42,253 nucleotides of DNA, taken from assembly GCA_002708475.1 (NCBI GenBank), contig PAOL01000074.1:1-42253 (forward strand). Reading direction: 5' to 3'. This stretch comes from Oleispira sp. (GTDB lineage Bacteria > Pseudomonadota > Gammaproteobacteria > Pseudomonadales > Oceanobacteraceae). Both the position numbers and the translations under genes were made by a program. A model generated the notes under the pieces. The model worked only from the letters and a program-made list of their open reading frames with translations. It made no database searches and was not told the origin of the DNA. Below are positions 17,758 through 26,593 of this stretch, in pieces. Within the stretch, counting starts at the first letter, position 1. Every line of letters begins with the position of its first letter.

Positions 17758-18613
17758 ATCCCCCGTTGAAATATCCCCATTACGAGCATCTCGGCTAGTA
17801 GGCATACTGATTTTATCCTTATCACTTATGTGGTTGGACAGTCACAGCCAAATCTTTAAACCTGTCCGTTCTGCATTGGGTTATGTGCTTTATCCATTGC
17901 ATCAAATCTCTTCTGCTCCTTCTGTTCTAATTGATTGGTTTGGAGACTCCGCAAAGAGTCGTCAGCAGCTGATAGCTGAGAATGCAGAACTATCTGCCCG
18001 CAATTTAATCCTTGGGCAAAAAATCCAGCGTTTAATCTCTCTAGAGACAGAAAATAGCGAGTTGCGTGAATTACTCGGTGCATCAGATCGTATTGGTGAG
18101 CGCGTTATCGTTGTAGAGTTGGTTGCCGTAGATCCTGATCCGTTCAGTCAGCAAATAGTAATTAATAAGGGCCTAGAAGATGGTGTTTTCATGGGCCAGC
18201 CCGTTTTAGACAGCCATGGCTTAATGGGACAAGTTATTGATGTATTGCCTCATAGCAGTCGTGTTTTATTAATTGCTGACTCAAACCACGCGATTCCCGT
18301 GCAAATTAACCGCAATGGAGTAAGGGCCATTGCTGTTGGTTCAGGGAAGTTAAATGAACTTAACCTTGTGTACGTGCCTGATACAGCAGACATTAAAGAA
18401 GGTGACTTATTAGTGAGTTCTGGCCTAGGTGGTCGCTACCCTCGTGGTTACCCCGTTGCATCGGTGGCAACCGTAGAGCACTTTCCTGGAAAAGCTTTTG
18501 CCGTAGTAAAAGCGATACCTAGCGCTCACTTAGATCGTAGTCGACATATGCTATTAGTTTTTAGTGACAAGGTAAGTAATGTGCCACCTCAATCATTATG
18601 GCAGGTGAAATAA
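17753..18613 (+). CDS. mreC: Rod shape-determining protein MreC, probable AUU start
   Basis: A 286-residue inner-membrane protein that links MreB to the periplasmic wall-synthesis enzymes. It has a short cytoplasmic segment, one transmembrane helix (about 14-28), a coiled coil (about 70-110, with QLIAENAELSARNLIL) and the beta-rich domain with GLGGRYPRGYPVA near 225-240. The frame is open back to a GTG at 17672, but that codon lies in a hairpin without a good ribosome-binding site. The ATT at 17753 has AAGGA seven bases upstream (17741-17745) and gives an N-terminus that aligns residue for residue in length with E. coli MreC up to the end of the membrane helix. No ATG or TTG alternative exists between them. 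Gene identity is certain; the start is inferred. Confidence 0.93.
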   Translation: MKSPVEISPLRASRLVGILILSLSLMWLDSHSQIFKPVRSALGYVLYPLHQISSAPSVLIDWFGDSAKSRQQLIAENAELSARNLILGQKIQRLISLETENSELRELLGASDRIGERVIVVELVAVDPDPFSQQIVINKGLEDGVFMGQPVLDSHGLMGQVIDVLPHSSRVLLIADSNHAIPVQINRNGVRAIAVGSGKLNELNLVYVPDTADIKEGDLLVSSGLGGRYPRGYPVASVATVEHFPGKAFAVVKAIPSAHLDRSRHMLLVFSDKVSNVPPQSLWQVK

Positions 18614-19086
18614 TGTCGCTACGTGAAACGATCTTTATCTTATTTAGTCTCTGTTTAGGCTTCATTTTACAGTACCTACCACTGGCTGATTTTATGAGCT
18701 GGTTTGTCCCTCAATGGGTTCTAATGATTTTCATTTTCTGGCAAATACAAAAGCCTAAACTCATTAATTTCTGGTGGGTATGGCCCATTGGTTTACTGCT
18801 GGATGTTCAGCAATCTGATTTCTTAGGGACTTCGGTCGTGGCATTGGCGTGTGTGCTTTTCGTTTTACAAATGATGTATCAGCGCTTACGAGTTTTTAAC
18901 GTTGCCCAGCAAACTTTGGTCATTTTCTTATTGATCTGCAGCTTTGAATTGGTTTCATATTGGGCGCTTATTTTAGTTGATGACGTGAATAAACCTCTTT
19001 CTTTGTGGTTGCCTGCGCTTATTAGTGCTTTAGTTTGGCCTTGGTTGTATTTGTTATTATCTAGCATGTCACACAGGTTGAGATAA
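18613..19086 (+). CDS. mreD: Rod shape-determining protein MreD
   Basis: A 157-residue integral membrane protein with about five transmembrane helices, typical of MreD, a partner of MreC in the elongasome. The ATG at 18613 overlaps the mreC stop (TAATG) with AGGTGA just before it. An upstream in-frame ATG at 18598 would add five residues but lies inside mreC and is less likely. Sequence conservation in this family is low; position after mreC and the hydrophobic profile decide the call. Confidence 0.93.
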   Translation: MSLRETIFILFSLCLGFILQYLPLADFMSWFVPQWVLMIFIFWQIQKPKLINFWWVWPIGLLLDVQQSDFLGTSVVALACVLFVLQMMYQRLRVFNVAQQTLVIFLLICSFELVSYWALILVDDVNKPLSLWLPALISALVWPWLYLLLSSMSHRLR

Positions 19087-19090
19087 ACTG

Positions 19091-19714
19091 ATGAATAGGC
19101 AACTCGTATTAGCTTCTACCTCTCCTCGAAGAAAAGAATTACTACAGCAAATTGGTATCCAATTTACTCAGCTATCAATTGATATCAATGAAGACGTTAA
19201 AGCGGATGAATGTCCGACTGATTACGTACTTCGTTTGGCTAAAGAAAAATCCATCGCTGGTTTTAATTCTTTGCCGCAATCGCAACAGGCTAACAGCCTA
19301 GTATTAGCAGCAGATACAACCGTTGTATGTGATGACACGATTCTAGCTAAGCCTGAATCGTTGGCAGACTGCCAAAGGATTTTAGGCCTATTATCCGGTA
19401 GAGAGCACTTTGTAAAAACAGCAATTGGCCTTTGTGGTACGGATATAAGTATCCAGCACGTTGTCACAACAAGAGTATTATTTCGCGAATTAACCGAGAG
19501 CGAGATAGAAGCTTATTGGAAAACCGGTGAACCAAAAGATAAAGCCGGTAGTTATGGCATTCAAGGCTTCGCAGCAGTATTTGTAGAAAGTATCACTGGC
19601 AGCTACAGCAATGTTGTTGGTTTACCTCTCTCTGAAATTGCGAAGTTACTTAACCAATTTAATATTCCGCTCTGGCAAGATATTTCAAATGCCAGTGCTG
19701 GGGCGACACTATGA
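19091..19714 (+). CDS. maf: Maf-family nucleotide pyrophosphatase (YhdE type)
   Basis: A 207-residue Maf protein. It opens with LASTSPRRKELLQQIG, the substrate-binding signature, and has LAADTTVVCDD near residue 75 with the catalytic aspartate, and the GSYGIQGFAAVFVESI segment near 155. YhdE-type Maf proteins hydrolyse dTTP, UTP and modified pyrimidine nucleotides, acting as house-cleaning enzymes. Position between mreD and rng is conserved in gammaproteobacteria. It overlaps rng by four bases (ATGA). Confidence 0.94.
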   Translation: MNRQLVLASTSPRRKELLQQIGIQFTQLSIDINEDVKADECPTDYVLRLAKEKSIAGFNSLPQSQQANSLVLAADTTVVCDDTILAKPESLADCQRILGLLSGREHFVKTAIGLCGTDISIQHVVTTRVLFRELTESEIEAYWKTGEPKDKAGSYGIQGFAAVFVESITGSYSNVVGLPLSEIAKLLNQFNIPLWQDISNASAGATL

Positions 19715-21162
19715 AAGCAGAAATTTTAATCAATGTAACCCCGACAGAAACTCGAGTCACCGTGGTAGAAAACGGTGTACTACAAGAAGTTTTTATTGAA
19801 CGAGAGCATTTACGTGGACTCGTAGGCAATATTTACAAAGGTAAAGTTGTCAGAGTATTACCAGGAATGCAGGCAGCATTCGTTGATATTGGACTTGAGC
19901 GTGCTGGATTTATTCACGCTTCAGATATCAAGGGCGGGGATTCTAAAACGCCCATTAATAGCTTGTTGCACGAAGGTCAAACATTGGTTGTGCAGGTAAC
20001 TAAAGACCCTATTTCTAGTAAGGGGGCACGCTTAACAAGTCAATTGGCGATTCCTTCGCGTTACCTTGTGTATATGCCAGATACTGACCACGTCGGTGTT
20101 TCTCAACGCATTGACGATGAAGAGGAACGGGAGCGTTTACGTGCGCTTGTGGTTGAAAGTATTAAAGCAGAAGAACTTACCGATAAGGGTGGGTTTATCT
20201 TACGAACCGCAGCAGAAGGTGCAGGTGAAGAAGAAATTAACGCTGATACGCGTTATTTAAAACGATTATGGGTAACCCTTGGTGACCGACTAAAGAAAGC
20301 CAAGGTGCCTAGCTTAGTTTATGACGAGTTACCGTTATTTTTACGCACGATGCGTGATTATGCGCGTCCAGAGATTAGCCGGGTTCTAATTGACTCCAAA
20401 GAAACGTACCACCGTGTTGAAAAATTCGTTGAGCAATTTGTGCCTGAAATATTGTCATTGCTAGAATATTACCCTGGGCCAAGACCTATCTTAGACTTAT
20501 ACGGTGTCGAAGATGAAATGCAGCGGGCTCTTGAGCGACAGGTGCCGTTAAAATCGGGTGGTTATCTGGTAATTGATCAAACCGAAGCCATGACAACAAT
20601 TGACGTAAATACGGGGGCTTTTGTTGGCCGCCGTAATTTAGAAGAAACAATTTTTAAAACCAACTTAGAAGCGGCAACGGCGATTGGGCGTCAGTTAAGA
20701 TTACGAAACTTGGGGGGTATTATTATCCTCGACTTTATCGACATGGCAGATGTTGAACATCAGCGCCAAGTACATCGCATGTTAGAAAAAGTGCTAGAAA
20801 AAGATCATGCGAAAACAAAAATTAGTGGTGTGTCAGATTTAGGTCTAGTCGAAATGACACGCAAACGCACACGAGAAAGCTTAGGTCAGATGCTTACAGA
20901 GCCTTGTGCTTGTTGTGAAGGTCGAGGCACAGTAAAAACTGCGGAAACTATTTGTTATGATATTTTTCGTGAAATACTACGCGAAGAACGAGCCTACGAT
21001 GCGAGCAGCTATTTAGTACTGGCATCAGCAGGTGTTATTGATCGCCTGTTAGATGAAGACTCAAGCAGCCTCGCCGACCTTGCCGCTTTTATGGGAAAAA
21101 CCATTAAACTGCAAGTAGAAGCAAATTATGCTCAGGATCAATATGATATCGTTTTACCTTAA
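19711..21162 (+). CDS. rng: Ribonuclease G
   Basis: A 483-residue endoribonuclease (E. coli RNase G 489) that matures the 16S rRNA 5' end and degrades some mRNAs. The S1 RNA-binding domain fills about 35-125 (GNIYKGKVVRVLPGMQAAFVDIG). The 5'-sensor and DNase I-like catalytic region hold TIDVNTGAFVG near 293 and LDFIDM near 340, whose aspartates bind the metal. The zinc-link cysteines are in CACC near 410. It lacks the long C-terminal degradosome scaffold of RNase E, which is why I call it rng. It overlaps maf by four bases. Confidence 0.96.
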   Translation: MKAEILINVTPTETRVTVVENGVLQEVFIEREHLRGLVGNIYKGKVVRVLPGMQAAFVDIGLERAGFIHASDIKGGDSKTPINSLLHEGQTLVVQVTKDPISSKGARLTSQLAIPSRYLVYMPDTDHVGVSQRIDDEEERERLRALVVESIKAEELTDKGGFILRTAAEGAGEEEINADTRYLKRLWVTLGDRLKKAKVPSLVYDELPLFLRTMRDYARPEISRVLIDSKETYHRVEKFVEQFVPEILSLLEYYPGPRPILDLYGVEDEMQRALERQVPLKSGGYLVIDQTEAMTTIDVNTGAFVGRRNLEETIFKTNLEAATAIGRQLRLRNLGGIIILDFIDMADVEHQRQVHRMLEKVLEKDHAKTKISGVSDLGLVEMTRKRTRESLGQMLTEPCACCEGRGTVKTAETICYDIFREILREERAYDASSYLVLASAGVIDRLLDEDSSSLADLAAFMGKTIKLQVEANYAQDQYDIVLP

Positions 21163-21177
21163 GCGTCGATTTTTCCC

Positions 21178-24100
21178 ATGAGACGCTTACTGCATTTTAT
21201 CTGGACTCAAATATGGCTAACGGGTGTAGTTGGTCTAGTGCTGCTCGCCTTGTACACGAGTGTCGGTCGCCAGTTAATTCCTTTGATCGAAACTCAAACC
21301 GAAAATATCGAAGAAATATTATCCACACAATTAGGTCTTCCCGTAAATATTGAATCAATCGAAGGGGATTGGGCTTGGTTCTCTCCTATTGTTAATGCCA
21401 ATAATATTTCTTGGGGTGAAGCAGAAAATAAAATTTTTGCTAAATATTTAGAGGCAGAGCTCGATATCAGTGCAAGCCTGTTTTATCGCTCACTGGTTTT
21501 TAAACGGATTACCGTAGAGGGTGTGACCGTATCGATCCAGCAACATGAAAATCTCTCTTGGCAAATCGGCCAATTTAATTTTAATAACTCAGAAAACCCT
21601 AATCAAAATAAAACGCAAGAAAATACTAATAAACCATTGTGGCTTGAATTATTAACTCAGCAAGGTGAGTTGCACTTATTGAATTGGCAGGTTGATATTC
21701 AAGGTTTTGATGAAGCTAATAAAGAACTCGAACTGATTGATTTACGTCTACGCAATAAGGGCCTACAACATTGGCTTGATGGTGAAGTGCGCTTGGGAGG
21801 CTTGCAAGGCGCGATACTCAAAACTCAATTGGAAGTGGAAGGCGACTTGTGGGACTTCGCAGAAAGTAATGGCCGTGGTTATGTCGAGTTAGAGCCTAGA
21901 GAGTGGGAATCTTGGCTACCGGTTAAAGATAATAACTTTCACTTAGAGCATTTAACGGCTGGTGGAAAAATATGGATAGAAATCGAGAAAGGGTTATTAC
22001 ATAGTCTAGATGGTTACTTAGAAATCCCTAAATATTTAATGACTAAAAAAGGGACGGAACAGCAGCAAGAGTTGTCACTTGAAAACGGTCGCATAACACT
22101 TGCGGGACGCCGAGATAATTTGAACTGGCATCTTTGGTTTAATACCGAAGGCAACTGGCTTTCAGAATTAACTTCGCCTTTACCTAAGGGACGATTAAGT
22201 TATTTAGCAGATTTTTCTGGCAGTTGGCAGTTAGAGCTGCAAGATTTAGAACTTGAGGGCACAGCAATATTAGTCGAAAAACTTGAGCTTTTACCGGAAA
22301 TCCATACAGATTTTATTGTTAATTTAAAGCCGCAAGGTACTGCAAAAAATGTTCATATCAATATTATTCCTGAGCAAGATTTTCTATGGGGTGCAAAAAT
22401 CGAACTGGCAGATACCCGCGTTGTAGGCTGGAAAGGAATTCCAACACTTCAAAAGGTGAATGCTCTGGTTGAATTGAATGCAGCTAGAGGAAAAACAACC
22501 TTCACGAATAATGACACTTTTTTATATTTTCCTGAATTATATCCAGAAGGTTGGTCGTTAAACGATTTATCTAGCCAAATATTTTGGCAAATCGAAAAAG
22601 ACTATGTGCGCTTAGTTGCACCAAAAATTAAAGCAGATTACCCGCAAGCTCATAAAGAAAAAGCTGGAGAAATTGCGGGTGGATTTTCACTCTATATACC
22701 CCTTAAAAATAGTAATGTAGAGCCACGTTTAGATTTAGCTTTAGGCTTTAAACACTTAGACATTCAGGCCCAGAAAAAATTTATGCCACCAACGGCCTTA
22801 CCTGAATTATCTAACTGGTTAAGCAATAATATTTATAGTGGTGATATAAATGAGGGCAGTTTTATTTACTCCGGAAACTCTTCTTCCAATGCTCCTGAAG
22901 AAGCTTTAACGCTGCAATTGTATTTGGATATTGAAGATGGACGATTGACTTACTTAGAAGACTGGCCTCAGATTACCGATGTTAAAGCTAAGATTATGGT
23001 TGACTCTCCAACTACAAATATTTGGCTTCATAGTGCCAACACCCTTGGGGGTGAGTTCATTACTAATAGTGGACATATTCGTATACGAAAGGATGAAGAT
23101 AATATTCCTTGGATGACAGTAAAAGGAGAAGTTCAAGGTTCCGCTCAAGAGGGATTGGAGTATTTACAAACAACACCACTAAGAGAAAGTGTAGGCAGTG
23201 TTTTTGATCAATGGAGTGCTAAAGGAAAACAGCTAACAAAACTTTATGCTCGAATTCCACTTGCTCAGCCTGAAGCGGGTACACTTCTAAAGCCTAAAAT
23301 TCGTTTAACCAGTGAGCTTGATGAAGTCGATCTCAATATTGGGGATTTAAATCTACAGGTTAATAACATTGTTGGTGAAGTGGAATTTGATAGTGATGAA
23401 GGTATCAGCGCAGATGAATTAGTCGCCAATACTTTTGGCGGTCGAATTGTTAGCAGTATCCGTTCGGAAAATATTGCTGGTGCATTCGATATCAGTATAA
23501 CTGCCAAAGGCAAAGGCACCGCAGAAGAATTGAAGCAATGGCAACCATTGTTTTTGCTAGAGCCTATGTCAGGTGAATTAAACTATGAATTAGATGCGGA
23601 CCTTAAACCGCTTAGTCGAGGCGGAAGTACTTTAACCTTAAATAGTGATCTTGTAGGTGTGATCGTTGATACACCAATACCGTTTGGTAAAACGGCAGAA
23701 AGTCCAATGCCTTTCCAATTTTCTATAAAAAATACACATGATATGAGGTTTACCTTTAACTACGGTAAATGGGCTAATGGTGTTGTAGCGCTTGAAAACG
23801 GAAGCATAAAAAGGGGACAAATTTATTTAGGGGAAACAACCGCTTATTTACCGAGCGATGAAGGTTTAAGAATTAATGGAAATATTCCGGTAGAGGTCGA
23901 TGCTAAAGCTTGGTGGGAATTATGGCAAAAAATCAAACCGGCAACGTCTGTTGATTCTGCTGAGGATAATACAAGAACGGCTAGTGAAAGCACATCTACT
24001 TTAACTCATGTTGATATTTCAATAGTACAAGTGAATGCTTGGCAACAGATTATGGGGCCCTCACATGTTACGGGTGATTATAAGTGGGGTCAGTGGGAAC

Positions 24101-25164
24101 TCGATCTAACGAGTAACTTGGTTAAAGGCAAGATTCAAATGCCTGATGGGCCTAAGCCAATGACGCTGATATTGGATTATATCCATATGCCAGTGAGTGA
24201 TGAACTTCCAGATGAAAATATTAAGTTTGGTTCACCCTTAATGAAAGATAGCTTAATCGATGTGGATCCTAGTTTAATTCCTGAAATGAATTTAAAAGTG
24301 GAAGAAGTATTCTTAGGAACGAGCAACTTTGGTCGTTGGGATATGACCATCACACAAAAAAAGACTCATACAAAAATACATGTGAATGACTCCCTCACCA
24401 AAGCATTAAAAGTTCAGGGTGATATTAATTGGAGTAAAGGTGAAAATGGACATAAAACCCATCTAGAGCTAATGCGTATTAGTAGTAAGGATTTAGGCGA
24501 TACGCAGAGAGCATTCCGAAAAGCGGCAGCTGTAGAATCTAAAAATTCGCGGTTTGATATTGATATGAAATGGGATGGATCTCCAGCGAAATTTAACTAT
24601 GCAACTTTAAATGGCTTAGCAAAAATTTCGATTAAAGAAGGTGTGTTAGTTAGTGACAACACTGGCGGATTAAAAGCATTTGGTGTTCTAAACTTTAATA
24701 GCATTAGCCGACGTTTACAGTTAGATTTCTCTGACTTATATGAATCGGGTGTCGTGTTCGATAGCTTAAAAGCTCGAATGGAGATTAAAAATGGTGTTGC
24801 AACTTTTACAGATCCTTTAGTTGTCGATGGACCATCGGCAAAATTTCAATCTTCGGGCCTTATCGATTTAAATACTGAAGCCGTCGATCAAAAAATGATT
24901 GTAACTTTCCCGATCACTAGTAGCTTACCCATGGTTGCTGTTATTGCTGGATTAGCGCCGGCGATAGCAGGCGCTATTTATGTGACAGAAAAATTGATTG
25001 GTGAAGAGTTAGAAAAATTCACCAGTGCCAGTTATACAATTACAGGTACTTTAGAAAACCCCAAGATGAAAATTGATCAAGCTTTTGATAATGAATTAGA
25101 AGGCAAAGAAAGTCGTAGCTTTATCAATAGATTCTTGGATATATTTGGCTTGGGGGATGATTAA
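21178..25164 (+). CDS. yhdP: YhdP-family AsmA-like lipid transport protein
   Basis: A 1328-residue protein (E. coli YhdP about 1266) with a short cytoplasmic start, one N-terminal transmembrane helix (about 12-30) and a very long periplasmic region of repeating beta strands; the AsmA-like C-terminal part covers about 900-1260. YhdP, TamB and YdbH are known to bridge inner and outer membranes and carry phospholipids outward. Near residues 1235-1260 is a hydrophobic stretch (MVAVIAGLAPAIAGAIYVTE), conserved in position in the family. It lies 16 bases after rng. The ribosome-binding site is poor. It may act opposite in direction to the Mla system encoded 11 kb downstream. Confidence 0.94.
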   Translation: MRRLLHFIWTQIWLTGVVGLVLLALYTSVGRQLIPLIETQTENIEEILSTQLGLPVNIESIEGDWAWFSPIVNANNISWGEAENKIFAKYLEAELDISASLFYRSLVFKRITVEGVTVSIQQHENLSWQIGQFNFNNSENPNQNKTQENTNKPLWLELLTQQGELHLLNWQVDIQGFDEANKELELIDLRLRNKGLQHWLDGEVRLGGLQGAILKTQLEVEGDLWDFAESNGRGYVELEPREWESWLPVKDNNFHLEHLTAGGKIWIEIEKGLLHSLDGYLEIPKYLMTKKGTEQQQELSLENGRITLAGRRDNLNWHLWFNTEGNWLSELTSPLPKGRLSYLADFSGSWQLELQDLELEGTAILVEKLELLPEIHTDFIVNLKPQGTAKNVHINIIPEQDFLWGAKIELADTRVVGWKGIPTLQKVNALVELNAARGKTTFTNNDTFLYFPELYPEGWSLNDLSSQIFWQIEKDYVRLVAPKIKADYPQAHKEKAGEIAGGFSLYIPLKNSNVEPRLDLALGFKHLDIQAQKKFMPPTALPELSNWLSNNIYSGDINEGSFIYSGNSSSNAPEEALTLQLYLDIEDGRLTYLEDWPQITDVKAKIMVDSPTTNIWLHSANTLGGEFITNSGHIRIRKDEDNIPWMTVKGEVQGSAQEGLEYLQTTPLRESVGSVFDQWSAKGKQLTKLYARIPLAQPEAGTLLKPKIRLTSELDEVDLNIGDLNLQVNNIVGEVEFDSDEGISADELVANTFGGRIVSSIRSENIAGAFDISITAKGKGTAEELKQWQPLFLLEPMSGELNYELDADLKPLSRGGSTLTLNSDLVGVIVDTPIPFGKTAESPMPFQFSIKNTHDMRFTFNYGKWANGVVALENGSIKRGQIYLGETTAYLPSDEGLRINGNIPVEVDAKAWWELWQKIKPATSVDSAEDNTRTASESTSTLTHVDISIVQVNAWQQIMGPSHVTGDYKWGQWELDLTSNLVKGKIQMPDGPKPMTLILDYIHMPVSDELPDENIKFGSPLMKDSLIDVDPSLIPEMNLKVEEVFLGTSNFGRWDMTITQKKTHTKIHVNDSLTKALKVQGDINWSKGENGHKTHLELMRISSKDLGDTQRAFRKAAAVESKNSRFDIDMKWDGSPAKFNYATLNGLAKISIKEGVLVSDNTGGLKAFGVLNFNSISRRLQLDFSDLYESGVVFDSLKARMEIKNGVATFTDPLVVDGPSAKFQSSGLIDLNTEAVDQKMIVTFPITSSLPMVAVIAGLAPAIAGAIYVTEKLIGEELEKFTSASYTITGTLENPKMKIDQAFDNELEGKESRSFINRFLDIFGLGDD

Positions 25165-25165
25165 T

Positions 25166-25978
25166 ATGACTAAAATTGCGGCAGTACAAATTACAACTGG
25201 CCCTGATGTAGAAAAGAACCTTCAGGCCGTTGAAGAGCAAGTTATTCATGCGGCTCAGCAAGGCGCAAAGATTGTTGCTTTACCTGAAGTATTTGCTTGT
25301 TACGATAGCCAAAAATATTTAGCGCTAGGGCAGAAAGAAATGAATGCTCTGGGGAATCTACGTAGCTGTATGTCTCGCTGGGCAAAAGATAATGACGTGT
25401 ATCTTATCGGTGGCACCATTCCTGTTTTAGATCCTGCATCGAGTAAGGTATATCCGCGTTGTTATTTTTATAATAGCCAAGGTGAAGAGCAAGGCTACTA
25501 CGACAAGATTCATTTATTTGATGTTGATATTGCTGATGCACAAGGGCGATACCGTGAGTCAGATATGTTTTTGTCGGGGGATGAAATAAAGGTTTTTCCA
25601 ACTCCTTATGGCAATGTCGGATTAACGATTTGCTATGATCTACGCTTCCCTTATGTGTTTGATCGTTTACGAAAAGCAGGTGCTGATATTATATCTGTCG
25701 TTGCTGCTTTCACTGAAGCGACTGGAAGAGCCCACTGGCAGCCTTTGTTACAAGCTAGGGCTATTGAACAACAATGCTATATCTTAGCGTCTAATCAATG
25801 GGGACAGCACGATAGCAAGCGTCGTACGTATGGACACTCTATGGTTATTTCTCCGTGGGGAGAAGTATTGAATCTATTACCAGAGGGTTCAGGCATTGCG
25901 TGTGCAGACATTGATTTAGAGGAAGTAAAGCGCATTCGACGTGAAATGCCGATTGCTAATCATCAGCGCGAGCTATAA
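25166..25978 (+). CDS. Nitrilase-superfamily amidohydrolase (Nit1/Nit2-like)
   Basis: A 270-residue carbon-nitrogen hydrolase with the catalytic Glu-Lys-Cys triad E41 (ALPEVF), K114 (YDKIHLFD) and C156 (TICYDLRFP). The DKIHLFDV and GLTICYDLRFP segments are typical of the Nit branch, whose known members act as omega-amidase or deaminated-glutathione amidase. I infer a metabolite-repair role. The ATG at 25166 follows the yhdP stop by one base with a GGGGGA ribosome-binding site; an in-frame ATG at 25145 inside yhdP is less likely. It ends the mreB-to-nit cluster and faces darP. Confidence 0.92.
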   Translation: MTKIAAVQITTGPDVEKNLQAVEEQVIHAAQQGAKIVALPEVFACYDSQKYLALGQKEMNALGNLRSCMSRWAKDNDVYLIGGTIPVLDPASSKVYPRCYFYNSQGEEQGYYDKIHLFDVDIADAQGRYRESDMFLSGDEIKVFPTPYGNVGLTICYDLRFPYVFDRLRKAGADIISVVAAFTEATGRAHWQPLLQARAIEQQCYILASNQWGQHDSKRRTYGHSMVISPWGEVLNLLPEGSGIACADIDLEEVKRIRREMPIANHQREL

Positions 25979-26045
25979 ATCGTATTTATAAAAGCGCTCG
26001 TCTGGTGATTAACAATTGGGGATCAGAGCTGACCAAAAATAACCA

Positions 26046-26579
26046 TTAATCGTCTTTTTGATTGTATTGCTCTTTGATTGCCTTGAATAGATTTTTATAG
26101 TTGTTGCCAGGCTTTGGCGGCTCACTACTCATTTCTTTCGAGGCATTACGAATGAGTGTGCGTAAGTTCTGACGATCAACTTGAGGGAACATCTCAATAA
26201 AATCGTTCAGTGCAGCAGGGTCGGTAATTAAACGTGTACGCCATTGTTCTTGCTGGCCTGTTACTCGTCCATAGGCTTCCGTCGATGGATCTAACAAATC
26301 TAATGCATCTTGAATTGCTTCAATGTCTTCGCTGCGAATTAGCTTACCGATATATTGCATGTGGCGACGCATCGCTTCATTTTTACCAACGCGGTCTGCT
26401 TCACGAACAGCGGCCTTCATGACCTCTGATAGCGGTAATTCCATCGCTTTTTTTCGCGGCAGTGCAACAATTCGCTCACCAATTTCTTGAAGCTTAATCA
26501 TGTCGCGCTTCATTTCTGATTTGCTAACAATCTCGTATTCAATTTCTTCCGCGAACGGATCTTTCTTTTTCTTGGCCAT
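26046..26579 (-). CDS. darP: Ribosome-associated protein DarP (YjgA)
   Basis: A 177-residue, highly charged helical protein of the YjgA/DUF615 family, close to the E. coli length (183). It begins with KKKKDPFAEEIEYEIVSKSEMKRD and carries the QEIGERIVALP and MRRHMQYIGKLIR segments that mark the family. DarP is known to bind late 50S precursors and aid maturation of the peptidyl-transferase centre. It lies 14 bases after mgtE on the same strand and converges with the nitrilase gene. Confidence 0.94.
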   Translation of the reverse strand: MAKKKKDPFAEEIEYEIVSKSEMKRDMIKLQEIGERIVALPRKKAMELPLSEVMKAAVREADRVGKNEAMRRHMQYIGKLIRSEDIEAIQDALDLLDPSTEAYGRVTGQQEQWRTRLITDPAALNDFIEMFPQVDRQNLRTLIRNASKEMSSEPPKPGNNYKNLFKAIKEQYNQKDD

Positions 26580-26593
26580 GATAAAGCTGCCTT

